Positions 36,472 to 45,196 of a stretch of 50,760 nucleotides of DNA are shown piece after piece. Numbering within the stretch: the stretch's first letter is position 1; every line of letters starts with the position of its first letter. The DNA is from Bradyrhizobium altum (GTDB lineage Bacteria; Pseudomonadota; Alphaproteobacteria; Rhizobiales; Xanthobacteraceae): the NCBI RefSeq assembly GCF_020889705.1, contig NZ_JACMYP010000028.1:1-50760 (forward strand), given 5' to 3'. The notes under the pieces are model-generated. The model was not told where the DNA came from and made no database searches. It saw nothing but the letters and a program-made list of their open reading frames with translations. The position numbers and the translations under genes are program-made.

Positions 36472-36723
36472 ATGGCCGAAAACGCTCAAGCCGACGTCAA
36501 GAAGCTCTCCTTTGAACGCGCGATCGAGGAACTCGAATCGATCGTCAAGCGGCTCGAGGACGGCAAGGTCCCGCTTGAGGAATCGGTCGCGATCTATGAG
36601 CGCGGCGAGGCGCTGAAGCGGCGGTGCGAGGAATTGCTGCGCCAGGCCGAAGCCCGCGTCGACAAGATCACCACCGACGCCTCGGGCCAGCCGACCGGCA
36701 CCGAGCCGCTCGACGTGCAGTAG
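36472..36723 (+). CDS. xseB: Exodeoxyribonuclease VII small subunit
   Basis: An 83-residue protein, MAENAQADVKKLSFERAIEE, with the family pattern FERAIEELESIVKRLEDGKV and LEESVAIYERGEALKRRCEE. It associates with XseA in the nuclease that trims single-strand DNA. In alpha-proteobacteria xseB often lies close to dxs, as here. No xseA is in the window. Confidence 0.93.
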   Translation: MAENAQADVKKLSFERAIEELESIVKRLEDGKVPLEESVAIYERGEALKRRCEELLRQAEARVDKITTDASGQPTGTEPLDVQ

Positions 36724-37264
36724 CGCCGCGAGGCGCAGCCCTGCGACAGGATGTCCGCGATGGCGGGCAATTGTTGCTGCCTATTTCCGGCAATCCATCA
36801 CGCCGCGGGGTGACCGCGGCGACCGGCTGCGGCCGCGAATCCGGCCGATCCGGACCGGCCGGCTGCCGCTAAAATGGCCAAATTGGAACCCGCCTTTGGC
36901 CCCAAGCATTGAAAAGTCTAGGTTTTTCAAAACAGCGCATAGGAACGCTGCGCCGCCTATCGGGTTGGCTTTGGTTACGGCTTTGGTGTAATGCTTCCAG
37001 TTCTATGGGCATTTGAGGGTGGCGGGCGCCCGAATTATTCGGGCGGCATGCATCTCAAATGGTTCGACAAAACTGAACCGGGACGGGTGAAGAGCGACCA
37101 AGGTGATGCATATCACGTGGTCCAATCCGGAGTGAATCTAGGCTTACAACCAGGCAGGGCCTGCCGGGACGGCACCCAGTGTCTGGAATTCGCTGCGCGG
37201 TGAGCGCGCCAACCCATCTCGCGTCGGGCCGTTCGTTCCGACAGGCAAAAATTGGAAATTCGCT
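36724..37264 (+). other. 540-bp leader upstream of dxs
   Basis: No gene I can support. It contains a perfect 8-bp-stem hairpin at 37027-37045 (CGCCCGAA-TTA-TTCGGGCG) and a short AT-richer stretch around 36905-36935 that could hold the dxs promoter. No TPP riboswitch consensus was seen. Confidence 0.5.
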
Positions 37265-39193
37265 GTGACCACATTTAGTAAAACGCCGCTTCTTGACACT
37301 ATTCACACGCCGGATGACCTGCGCAAGCTGAAGGTCGAGCAGGTGCGGCAGGTTGCCGACGAGCTCCGCCAGGAAACCATCGACGCCGTGTCGGTGACCG
37401 GCGGCCATTTCGGCGCCGGCCTCGGCGTGGTCGAACTGACCACCGCCATCCACTACATCTTCGACACCCCGCGCGACCGCCTGATCTGGGACGTCGGCCA
37501 CCAGGCCTATCCGCACAAGATCCTGACCGGTCGCCGCGACCGCATTCGCACCCTGCGCACCGGCGGCGGCCTCTCCGGCTTCACCAAGCGCACCGAGAGC
37601 GACTACGATCCGTTCGGCGCCGCGCACTCCTCGACCTCGATTTCGGCCGGCCTCGGCATGGCCGTGGCGCGCGACCTCTCCGGCGGCAAGAACAACGTTA
37701 TCGCCGTGATCGGTGACGGCGCGATGTCGGCGGGCATGGCCTATGAGGCCATGAACAACGCCGGCGCGATGAACTCGCGCCTGATCGTGATCCTCAACGA
37801 CAACGACATGTCGATCGCCCCGCCGGTCGGCGCGATGAGCGCTTACCTGTCGCGCCTCTACTCCGGCAAGACCTACCGTTCGCTGCGCGAGGCGGCCAAG
37901 CAGATCAACAAGCGCCTGCCGAAGATCCTCGCCAACCGTGCCAACCGCGTCGAGGAATACTCCCGCGGCTTCATGATGGACGGCGGCACGCTGTTCGAGG
38001 AGCTCGGCTTCTATTATGTCGGCCCGATCGACGGCCACAATCTCGACCATCTGCTGCCGGTGCTGAAGAACGTCCGCGACATGGAGACCGGGCCGATCCT
38101 GGTTCACGTCGTGACCCAGAAGGGCAAGGGCTACGGCCCGGCCGAGGCTTCCGCCGACAAGTACCACGCCGTGGTCAAGTTCGATGTCGCGACCGGCACC
38201 CAGGCCAAGGCCAAGCCGAATGCGCCGGCCTACCAGAACGTGTTCGGCCAGAGCCTCGTCAAGGAAGCGCAGAAGGACGACAAGATCGTCGCCATCACCG
38301 CGGCGATGCCGTCGGGCACCGGCGTCGACATCTTCAACAAGGCGTTCCCGGACCGCACCTTCGACGTCGGCATCGCCGAGCAGCACGCGGTGACGTTCGC
38401 CGCCGGCCTCGCCACCGAAGGCTACAAGCCGTTCTGCGCGATCTATTCGACCTTCCTGCAGCGCGGCTATGACCAGGTGGTCCATGACGTCGCGATCCAG
38501 AGCCTTCCGGTCCGCTTCGCGATCGACCGCGCCGGCCTGGTCGGCGCCGACGGCGCGACGCATGCCGGTTCGTTCGACAACGCCTATCTCGGCTGCCTGC
38601 CGAACTTCGTGATCATGGCGGCCTCCGACGAGGCGGAAATGGTCCACATGGTGGCGACGCAGGTTGCGATCAACGATCGTCCGAGCGCACTGCGCTATCC
38701 GCGCGGCGAGGGCCGCGGCGTCGAGATGCCGGAAGTCGGCGTTCCCCTGCCGATCGGCAAGGGCCGCATTATCCGCGAGGGCAAGCAGGTCGCGCTGCTG
38801 TCGTTCGGCACCCGCCTCGCCGAGTGCGAGAAGGCCGCCGACGAACTCGCTGCCCACGGTCTCTCCGCCACGATCGCCGACGCGCGCTTCATGAAGCCGC
38901 TCGACGAAGAGATGATCATGAAGCTCGCCCGCGACCACGAGATCCTGATCACGATCGAGGAAGGCTCGATCGGCGGCTTCGGCTCGCATGTCATGCAGTT
39001 CCTGTCCGACAACGCCATGCTGGATAGCGGCATGCTCAAGTTCCGCTCGATGATCCTGCCCGACGTGTTCCTCGACCACGACTCGCCGGCGGCGATGTAT
39101 GCCCGTGCGGGTCTCGACGCCAAGAGCATCGTTGCCAAGGTCTTCGAAACCCTCGGCAAGGACTACAAGACCGAGACCGTCAAGCTCGCGTAA
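37265..39193 (+). CDS. dxs: 1-deoxy-D-xylulose-5-phosphate synthase
   Basis: A 642-residue ThDP enzyme that makes DXP from pyruvate and glyceraldehyde 3-phosphate, the first step of the MEP isoprenoid route and a source for thiamine and pyridoxal. Motifs are [20 protein letters not shown], the ThDP motif [18 protein letters not shown], then [32 protein letters not shown] and the C-terminal [10 protein letters not shown]. The start is GTG. It is full length. Xanthine-like neighbours are absent; the usual alpha-proteobacterial partners (xseB upstream, tlyA downstream) flank it. Confidence 0.97.
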   Translation: MTTFSKTPLLDTIHTPDDLRKLKVEQVRQVADELRQETIDAVSVTGGHFGAGLGVVELTTAIHYIFDTPRDRLIWDVGHQAYPHKILTGRRDRIRTLRTGGGLSGFTKRTESDYDPFGAAHSSTSISAGLGMAVARDLSGGKNNVIAVIGDGAMSAGMAYEAMNNAGAMNSRLIVILNDNDMSIAPPVGAMSAYLSRLYSGKTYRSLREAAKQINKRLPKILANRANRVEEYSRGFMMDGGTLFEELGFYYVGPIDGHNLDHLLPVLKNVRDMETGPILVHVVTQKGKGYGPAEASADKYHAVVKFDVATGTQAKAKPNAPAYQNVFGQSLVKEAQKDDKIVAITAAMPSGTGVDIFNKAFPDRTFDVGIAEQHAVTFAAGLATEGYKPFCAIYSTFLQRGYDQVVHDVAIQSLPVRFAIDRAGLVGADGATHAGSFDNAYLGCLPNFVIMAASDEAEMVHMVATQVAINDRPSALRYPRGEGRGVEMPEVGVPLPIGKGRIIREGKQVALLSFGTRLAECEKAADELAAHGLSATIADARFMKPLDEEMIMKLARDHEILITIEEGSIGGFGSHVMQFLSDNAMLDSGMLKFRSMILPDVFLDHDSPAAMYARAGLDAKSIVAKVFETLGKDYKTETVKLA

Positions 39194-39213
39194 TCGCTTC
39201 GGGCGGCGCCCAC

Positions 39214-39319
39214 TGGAGCAGTTTCGGTTCTGATTGAATCAGAACCGGAGCTCCAGGTTCTTTTTTGGACGCGTTTTCTTCACGCGAACCGGTGTCCACT
39301 TCGCTCGAAAACGCTCTAG
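39214..39319. repeat. 106-bp dispersed repeat, copy 2
   Basis: Same element as 28106-28211 and in the same orientation (TGGAGCAGTTTCGGTTCTGA at the start, TCGCTCGAAAACGCTCTAG at the end). It lies between dxs and the deoxyribosyltransferase-like gene, so it may supply the terminator hairpin of dxs. Confidence 0.88.
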
Positions 39320-39332
39320 CCCCGGCAAGTCC

Positions 39333-39896
39333 ATGAAAATCTATCTGGCAGGTCCTGACGTGTTCCTGCCGGATGCCGTGGAGATCGGCCGCCGCAAGGC
39401 CGAGGTGTGCGCCTATCACGGGCTGACCGGGCTCTATCCGCTCGACAACGGCATCAATCCCACGGCCGCCGGCGCTTCACTCACCATCTTCAAAAGCAAC
39501 GAGGCGATGATGGAGTCGGCCGACGCCGTCATCGCCAATTTGACGCCGTTTCGGGGCCCCAGTGCCGACGCAGGCACCGTCTACGAACTCGGCTACATGG
39601 CGGGACGCGGCAAGCTGTGCCTCGCTTATTCGAACGATCCCACGTCCTACGCCAATCGCGTGGCGCGGCTGCAGCAGGTCGTGCCGGCATTCGACGGACG
39701 CCTGATCGACGCGGAGGGACTGACGGTGGAAGAGTTTGGCTTGCCGGACAATCTGATGATGATGCATGCGCTCGATCTGCACGGCAGTCCGCTGGTGACG
39801 CCGAGGGAGCCTGCGGCCGACCTCTGGCACGACCTCACCTCCTTCGAGACCTGCGTGCGGCTCGCCGCCGCGCAGCTCCGGCAGGGCGCCAAGTGA
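39333..39896 (+). CDS. Nucleoside 2-deoxyribosyltransferase-like protein
   Basis: A 187-residue protein of the nucleoside 2-deoxyribosyltransferase/YtoQ-type fold: MKIYLAGPDVFLPDAVEIGR, YPLDNGINPTAAGASLTIFK, then ADAVIANLTPFRGPSADAGT with VYELGYMAGRGKLCLAY, the conserved Asp and Glu region. It may act on modified nucleosides or nucleotide pools. The ATG is set by MKIYLAGP; the frame continues upstream only through the repeat. Its stop overlaps the tlyA GTG (GTGA). Confidence 0.88.
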   Translation: MKIYLAGPDVFLPDAVEIGRRKAEVCAYHGLTGLYPLDNGINPTAAGASLTIFKSNEAMMESADAVIANLTPFRGPSADAGTVYELGYMAGRGKLCLAYSNDPTSYANRVARLQQVVPAFDGRLIDAEGLTVEEFGLPDNLMMMHALDLHGSPLVTPREPAADLWHDLTSFETCVRLAAAQLRQGAK

Positions 39897-40665
39897 CCAA
39901 GCACGTGACCAAGGCAGGCGACAACGACAACAACGCATCCGCCGGCAAGCGCATCGACGTGCTGCTGGTCGAGCGCGGCCTGTTCGAAAGCCGGGCCCGG
40001 CCCGCGCCGCAATCGACGCCGGCCTCGTCACCGCCGACGGCAAGCCAATCGCGAAGGCATCCGAGCTCGTGGCGCCCGGCGCCGAACTCACGGCCGAACC
40101 GGCGCATCCCTATGTCTCGCGCGGCGGCGTCAAGCTCGCCGGCGCGCTCGAGCATTATCCGATCGACGTCGAGGGCCATGTCTGCCTCGATGTCGGCGCC
40201 TCGACCGGCGGCTTCACCGAAGTGCTGCTCGCCAATGGTGCGAGCCTCGTCTTCGCCATCGATGTCGGCCACGGCCAGCTGCATCCCTCGCTGCAGGGGC
40301 ATCCGAAGATCGTCTCCATGGAGGAGACCGACATCAGGAATTTCGAGGGCAAACGCCTGCCGGCGCGGCCCGACGTCGTCGTGATCGACGTCAGCTTCAT
40401 CTCGCTGAAGCTGGTGCTGCCGGTGGCGCTGTCGCTGGCGGCGGCGCCGATGCATCTCCTGGCGCTGATCAAGCCGCAATTCGAGGCGGCGCGCAAACAC
40501 GCCAAGCGCGGCGTCATCCGCAACGCGATTGTGCACCAGGAGATCTGCGACGATATCGCCGCCTTTGCCGCCTCGCTCGGCTGCACCGACATTCAGGTGT
40601 TCCCGTCATCGATCACGGGCGGCGACGGCAACATCGAATTCTTCCTCGGCGCGCGCCGTGGCTGA
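39893..40665 (+). pseudogene. tlyA: TlyA-type RNA methyltransferase, frameshifted by one base
   Basis: The N-terminus in one frame has the S4-like start RIDVLLVERGLFESRAR. At 39998-40005, a G appears to be missing (CGGGCCCGGCCCGCGCC, where CGGGCCCGGGCCCGC would keep the frame). The frame then becomes AAIDAGLVTADGKPIAKASE and PYVSRGGVKLAGALEHYPID with the SAM domain CLDVGASTGGFTEVLLANGA, IDVSFISLKLVLP and [13 protein letters not shown]. With the base restored it is a normal ~258-residue TlyA, which methylates rRNA. It may be a sequencing error in a GC run. It overlaps the next gene by 8 bases. Confidence 0.87.
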
Positions 40666-41899
40666 GCTCTTCACCATCGACCATGTCGGCCATCGCGGCG
40701 ACGGCGTCGCGATCGACGGCGCGCAGTCGATCTTCGTGCCCTACACGCTGGCCGGCGAAACTGTCGAGGTCGACGACGTTCCGGGCCATCATCCCGACCG
40801 GCGGCGGTTGGTGCGGGTGACGCAAGAAAGCCCCGAGCGGATCACGCCGTTCTGCCCGCATTTCGGCGTCTGCGGCGGCTGCGCGATCCAGCACTGGAAT
40901 GACGCGCCCTACCGCGCCTGGAAACGCAACATCGTGGTCGAGACGCTGGCGCAGGCAAAGGTCGCGGCCGAAGTCGCACCGCTGCTCGACGCCCATGGCG
41001 CGGGCCGCCGCCGCATCACGCTGCATGGACGCATGGGGGCCCATGAGGTGCTCAAGGTCGGCTTCGCCGCGGCGGGTTCGCACGACATCATCCCGGTCGA
41101 CCGCTGTCCGATCCTCGATCCGGCGCTCGACGGCGCGCTCGAGGCAGCCTGGGCCACCGCCGAGCCGCTGATCTCGATCGGCAAGCCGCTCGACATCCAG
41201 GTGACCGCGACCCTCAATGGCCTCGACATCGATGTACGCGGCTCCGGCGCGCTGCCGACCAGCCTGATCACCACTCTGTCGCGGGTCGCCGAGAAACACC
41301 GGCTGACACGCCTGACACGGCATGGCGAGCTGGTGCTGCAGCGCGGCTCGCCCGAGATTGCGATCGGAAAGGTGAAGGTCGTGCTGCCGCCGGGCTCGTT
41401 CCTGCAGGCGACCGCCAAGGGTGAGGAGACGCTTGCGGCGCTGGTTCGCGAGCATTGCGGACGCGCCAAGCACATCGCCGATCTGTTTTGCGGCGTCGGC
41501 CCGTTTGCGCTCCGCCTCGCCGAGAAGGCGCGGGTCACCGCCTTCGACAGCGACGCCGGCGCGATCGCGGCGCTGCAGAAGGCTGCGCAATCGACGCCGG
41601 GGCTGAAGCCGCTCAAGGCCGAGGCGCGCGATCTGTTCCGCCGCCCCCTGATGCCGCAGGAGTTGCGCGACTACGACGCCGTCGTGTTCGATCCGCCCCG
41701 GCAAGGCGCGCAGGCGCTGGTCACCCAGCTTGCGGCGAGCAAGGTGCCGGTGATCGTCGCGGTGTCCTGCAACGTCGCGACGTTTGCGCGCGACGCAAAA
41801 ATCCTGATCGATGGCGGCTACAAGATCGCTAGCGTTACCCCGGTCGATCAGTTCCGCCACACCCCGCATGTCGAGCTGGTGGCGCGGTTTGCGCGCTGA
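40658..41899 (+). CDS. Class I SAM-dependent RNA methyltransferase (TrmA/RlmC-D family)
   Basis: A 413-residue uracil-C5-type RNA methyltransferase. An N-terminal TRAM-like domain ([17 protein letters not shown]) is followed by a Cys cluster [15 protein letters not shown] (4Fe-4S ligands), then the SAM domain with [29 protein letters not shown] and [17 protein letters not shown], where the Cys is the catalytic nucleophile. The target RNA (23S or tRNA) cannot be told. The GTG start overlaps the tlyA end. Confidence 0.92.
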   Translation: MAELFTIDHVGHRGDGVAIDGAQSIFVPYTLAGETVEVDDVPGHHPDRRRLVRVTQESPERITPFCPHFGVCGGCAIQHWNDAPYRAWKRNIVVETLAQAKVAAEVAPLLDAHGAGRRRITLHGRMGAHEVLKVGFAAAGSHDIIPVDRCPILDPALDGALEAAWATAEPLISIGKPLDIQVTATLNGLDIDVRGSGALPTSLITTLSRVAEKHRLTRLTRHGELVLQRGSPEIAIGKVKVVLPPGSFLQATAKGEETLAALVREHCGRAKHIADLFCGVGPFALRLAEKARVTAFDSDAGAIAALQKAAQSTPGLKPLKAEARDLFRRPLMPQELRDYDAVVFDPPRQGAQALVTQLAASKVPVIVAVSCNVATFARDAKILIDGGYKIASVTPVDQFRHTPHVELVARFAR

Positions 41900-41952
41900 G
41901 ACTTCGCTGCGACTATCGCAGCCCGCGGCGGTCTCGCTATAATCCGCGTCGC

Positions 41953-42798
41953 ATGCCCCACGATCCGCTGCTCGCACGTATCATTCCCGTCCTTGCCGAC
42001 GTGCCGGGCGTCGCCGCCATCGTGCTCGGCGGCTCGCGGGCGCGCGGCACGGCGCATGACGCCTCCGACACCGATCTCGGCCTCTACTATCGGGATAACG
42101 CCGCTCCGGAATTCGATCGGCTGCGCGCGGCGGTGACCGGCCTGGTCGATGATCGCACAGCTGCCCATGTGACGGCGGTCGGGGAATGGGGTCCATGGAT
42201 CGTCGGCGGCGCCTGGCTTGCGATCGGCGGCCACAAGGTCGACCTGCTCTACCGCAGCCTCGACCAGGTCACGATGGTGATCGATGCCTGCCGGAACGGC
42301 GAGATCAGCATGCACTACCAGCCGGGCCATCCGCACGGCTTCTGCTCGGCGATCTGGATGGGCGAGGTGGCGCTGTGCCGTGCCCTGCATGATCCCGACG
42401 GCCTCGTCGCCGCATTGAAGGCAAAGACCGCGCCCTACCCGCCCGCCCTGCGCGATGCGCTGGTGCGGCGTTTTCAATGGGAAGTCCTGTTCGCGATCGA
42501 GAATGCCGAGCTTGCGCTGCCGCGCGGCGACAGCACGCATATCGCTGGCTGCGCCTATCGCGCGCTGGCGTGTATCGCGCAGGTGCTGTTTGCACTGAAC
42601 GGGCAGTATCTGATCAACGAAAAGGGCGCGCTGGCGCAGGCGGCAAATTTTCCGGTGACGGTTCGTGGCCTCGCCGGGCGCGTTGCAGAGGTGTGGCGGC
42701 AGATCGGCGCCACCGAGCACGCCGCCGCGATGCAGACGCTCCGCGAACTCGAGAGCGACGTTCGAGATATTTGCTCGGGGGTTAGCGAACAACCGTAG
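41953..42798 (+). CDS. Nucleotidyltransferase-domain protein (minimal-NTase plus C-terminal helices)
   Basis: A 281-residue protein. Residues 20-45 have VLGGSRARGTAHDASDTDLG, the GGSxxxG---SDxDL motif of pol-beta-type nucleotidyltransferases with both metal aspartates. A third acidic position may lie in HKVDLLYR. The C-terminal half is helical (AYRALACIAQVLFALNGQYL), as in DUF4037-type enzymes and aminoglycoside nucleotidyltransferases. The substrate is unknown. The stop lies in the inverted repeat at 42794. Confidence 0.85.
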   Translation: MPHDPLLARIIPVLADVPGVAAIVLGGSRARGTAHDASDTDLGLYYRDNAAPEFDRLRAAVTGLVDDRTAAHVTAVGEWGPWIVGGAWLAIGGHKVDLLYRSLDQVTMVIDACRNGEISMHYQPGHPHGFCSAIWMGEVALCRALHDPDGLVAALKAKTAPYPPALRDALVRRFQWEVLFAIENAELALPRGDSTHIAGCAYRALACIAQVLFALNGQYLINEKGALAQAANFPVTVRGLAGRVAEVWRQIGATEHAAAMQTLRELESDVRDICSGVSEQP

Positions 42799-42874
42799 GA
42801 TGGGTAGAGCAGAGCGAAACCCATCACATCTCGCGGCACGACGATGGGTTTCGCTTCGCTCTACCCATCCTACG
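42794..42874. repeat. 81-bp imperfect inverted repeat
   Basis: CGTAGGATGGGTAGAGC at 42794 and GCTCTACCCATCCTACG ending at 42874 are exact complements; the arms continue as AGAGCGAAACCCATC and GATGGGTTTCGCTTC. A dispersed Bradyrhizobium-type palindrome. It lies between two convergent genes and could end transcription from both sides. Confidence 0.9.
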
Positions 42875-42894
42875 CGAGCGCGATCGCTACAAGA

Positions 42895-43743
42895 TCACCG
42901 CCCCCAGCGATCTTGCCAGATCTTCTCGCCGATCGTGCAACTGACCCGCGGCTCGTTCTCGGCGGTCCGCACGATCGGGCGCTCGGGGGTGCGGCCGGCG
43001 ACCTCGAGCAGCAGCTTGGTGCGGATCGCTTCCTTGAACTTCTCGCGATCCTTGATCGACACCACGAAGGAGCCGGGCCCGCCGATCACACAGTCCTCGT
43101 AGTAGTAGTCGAGATTCTCGATATCCATCGTCGAGTAGGACGGCTCTTTCACCATGATCGGCAGGCCGTTGATGACGATGCCCTTGTCGAGCGCCGCATC
43201 GCGCGCAGGCGTGATCGGCGTGCCGTTGTTGTTGGGGCCGTCGCCGGAAATATCGATCACGCGGCGCAGGCCGCGATGCGGATTCTCGTCGAACATCGGG
43301 ATCGCGAAATAGATCGCGCCCGAGATCGAGGTGCGCGAAGCGCGGCGCACCGGCGTCTTCATGATCTCGGCGGAGACTGCATCGGCGGATTCGGGGCCAT
43401 CGATCACCCGCCAGGGAATGATGACCTTCTGGTCGTTGGAGGCGGCCCATTCGAAATAGGTGATCGAGATCTTGCCGTTCGGGCCGGCCTTCAGCGCCTG
43501 CAGGAACTCCTTGGAAACGATCGCTTGCGCATAGCCCTCGCGCTGGATCGCGAGCTCGTCCATGTCCATCGAATAGGAGACGTCGACCGCGATGATCAAC
43601 TCGATGTCGACGCTCGGCGTGGATTCCTTTTCGGCCAACCGGCCTGTCTGTGTTCCCGGGCCGGGCGCGGCAACACCGGCCACATCGCCGCTGGCCAACA
43701 TGCCCGCGACAAGCACCGCTCCGATCGAGACATACCAGCGCAT
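42895..43743 (-). CDS. DUF1194-type vWA-domain exported protein
   Basis: A 282-residue exported protein: signal peptide about 1-25 (MRWYVSIGAVLVAGMLASGD), then a von Willebrand A domain with a MIDAS-like DVSYSM (about 54-59) and a GDGPNNNGTP segment. The C-terminus carries a Cys (RVSCTIGEK) and DVSISGAI-like ISGAIYFAIPMFDENP. The family is annotated as DUF1194 with unknown role; it may bind metal-dependently to a partner. The ATG at 43743 is preferred for GGGAGGG upstream; a GTG 39 bases before it is possible. Confidence 0.88.
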   Translation of the reverse strand: MRWYVSIGAVLVAGMLASGDVAGVAAPGPGTQTGRLAEKESTPSVDIELIIAVDVSYSMDMDELAIQREGYAQAIVSKEFLQALKAGPNGKISITYFEWAASNDQKVIIPWRVIDGPESADAVSAEIMKTPVRRASRTSISGAIYFAIPMFDENPHRGLRRVIDISGDGPNNNGTPITPARDAALDKGIVINGLPIMVKEPSYSTMDIENLDYYYEDCVIGGPGSFVVSIKDREKFKEAIRTKLLLEVAGRTPERPIVRTAENEPRVSCTIGEKIWQDRWGR

Positions 43744-43984
43744 TGCGGCCCTCCCGTCGTGTCCTGTCATGGTGACACGCAAATCAGGCGGCGAAAAGCG
43801 CAGATATCATCTGTCCTTCACATTCAAGTTAGAGACCTGCAAGTTAGACGCTTGCAGGCTGGACATCACTTGCCACGCATGAGGCAACGCGCCGTGCCGT
43901 TGCCGCAATGACGCCGTGCAAATCGAACGGTTCCAACGTGTGCGGGAAGACGGTATTCTTACGGAGCAATCGCGAGGGAGTGCG

Positions 43985-44290
43985 ATGCCCGATACCGTCG
44001 TTAAGCCGAAAACCAGGACAAAGACCAAGGTCGAGCGGCCGCGCCTGCACAAGGTGATCCTGGTCAACGACGACTACACGCCGCGCGAGTTCGTCGTCAC
44101 CGTGCTGAAGGGTGAATTCCGCATGACCGACGACCAGGCCTACAAGGTGATGCTGACCGCGCATCAGCGCGGCGTCTGCGTGGTTGCGGTGTTTACCAGG
44201 GATATCGCCGAGACCAAGGCGACGCGCGCCACCGATGCCGGCCGCGCCAAGGGCTATCCGCTGCTGTTCACCACCGAGCCCGAGGAATAG
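43985..44290 (+). CDS. clpS: ATP-dependent Clp protease adaptor ClpS
   Basis: A 101-residue adaptor with the family core RPRLHKVILVNDDYTPREFV, VLKGEFRMTDDQAYKVMLTA and HQRGVCVVAVFTRDIAETKA. The N-terminal ~20 residues are basic and flexible, as in ClpS. It delivers N-degron substrates to ClpAP. The tail (AGRAKGYPLLFTTEPEE) is like the ClpS2 group of alpha-proteobacteria, which are often found apart from clpA; no clpA is next to it here. ATG 43985 is chosen over earlier in-frame starts. Confidence 0.92.
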   Translation: MPDTVVKPKTRTKTKVERPRLHKVILVNDDYTPREFVVTVLKGEFRMTDDQAYKVMLTAHQRGVCVVAVFTRDIAETKATRATDAGRAKGYPLLFTTEPEE

Positions 44291-44296
44291 CGGCCA

Positions 44297-45184
44297 TCAC
44301 CCGCCCGCCGGCCGCGCGAACTGCGCCCGCTGGCTCAGCGCAATGTCGGCGACGACCGCACCCATCACCAGCACACCGCCGATCAGGGCGCGCGGCGACG
44401 GCACCTCGGCAAACGCCAGCCACACCCAGAACGGCATCAGCGGCGTTTCAAGCGTGGCGATCAGCGACGCCTGCGCGGACGGCAGCAATCTGGAGCCGAC
44501 CGTAAACAGGGTGAGACCGAGACCGACCTGGCACGCGCCGAACATCGCGAGCACACCGAGATCGGCGCCGGTGACCGCGCCGATGCCCTGCCCCAACGGC
44601 AAGCTCACGGCGCTGCCGAGAAAGTTCGAGAGCGCCGCGGCGGCGATCATCGGCGTCCCCTTGTGCCGCCGGATCACCACCGTCATCAGCGCAATCGCCA
44701 GCACCATCACGCAGGCAAGGCCGATGCCCCTGTAATCCGTGATGCCGCCGGCGCCGCTGACGGTGATGGCCACACCCGCGAGCGCGACAAGGCTTGCCAG
44801 CAATGTGCCGGGCCGCGCCCGCTCACCCAGCCAAAGCCGGGCGATCGCGGCCGCCGCAAACGGCTGCATCGCGATGAGAATGGCGACATTGGCGACGCTG
44901 GTCAGTTGCAGCGCCGGAATGAACGTCACCATTCCGAAGGTCGAGAGGCCGGCCACCAGCCATCCGCTCAATGGCATCACGACGAGATCGCGCGCGCCGC
45001 GCCAGCCCTGCGTGGCGACCAGGAAGAGCGCAATCGCGCCGCCACCGAACAACCCGCGCCAGAACAGGATGGTCCAGGAATCGAAGTGCAGCAGCCGGGT
45101 GAAGAACGGCGCAGTGCTCCACGCCGCCGCAGCCGCGACGACCAGCGCGATCCCGGTGCGATGTTGCGGGTTCGTGTCAGTCAC
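44297..45184 (-). CDS. EamA/DMT-family transporter
   Basis: A 295-residue membrane protein with about ten helices in two EamA repeats (ALVVAAAAAWSTAPFFTRLL, WRGLFGGGAIALFLVA, then VANVAILIAMQPFAAAAIAR and PLMPFWVWLAFAEVPSPRAL). Probably exports metabolites or amino acids; substrate unknown. It converges on clpS with 6 bp between stops, and starts 12 bp after the cyclase gene. Confidence 0.9.
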   Translation of the reverse strand: MTDTNPQHRTGIALVVAAAAAWSTAPFFTRLLHFDSWTILFWRGLFGGGAIALFLVATQGWRGARDLVVMPLSGWLVAGLSTFGMVTFIPALQLTSVANVAILIAMQPFAAAAIARLWLGERARPGTLLASLVALAGVAITVSGAGGITDYRGIGLACVMVLAIALMTVVIRRHKGTPMIAAAALSNFLGSAVSLPLGQGIGAVTGADLGVLAMFGACQVGLGLTLFTVGSRLLPSAQASLIATLETPLMPFWVWLAFAEVPSPRALIGGVLVMGAVVADIALSQRAQFARPAGG

Positions 45185-45196
45185 GTCGCACCGACA

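Noticed and set aside
36724..37264. Possible riboswitch before dxs
   Set aside because: The leader is long, but no TPP-riboswitch consensus elements (CTGAGA, ACCTGA-like) could be found; only a simple hairpin is visible.
37055..39079. A 674-codon open frame on the minus strand
   Set aside because: Antisense shadow of dxs, Asp/Arg/His/Val-biased and without family motifs.
42844..43911. A 355-codon open frame on the plus strand
   Set aside because: Antisense shadow of the vWA-domain gene, which has a signal peptide, MIDAS-like motif and ribosome site.
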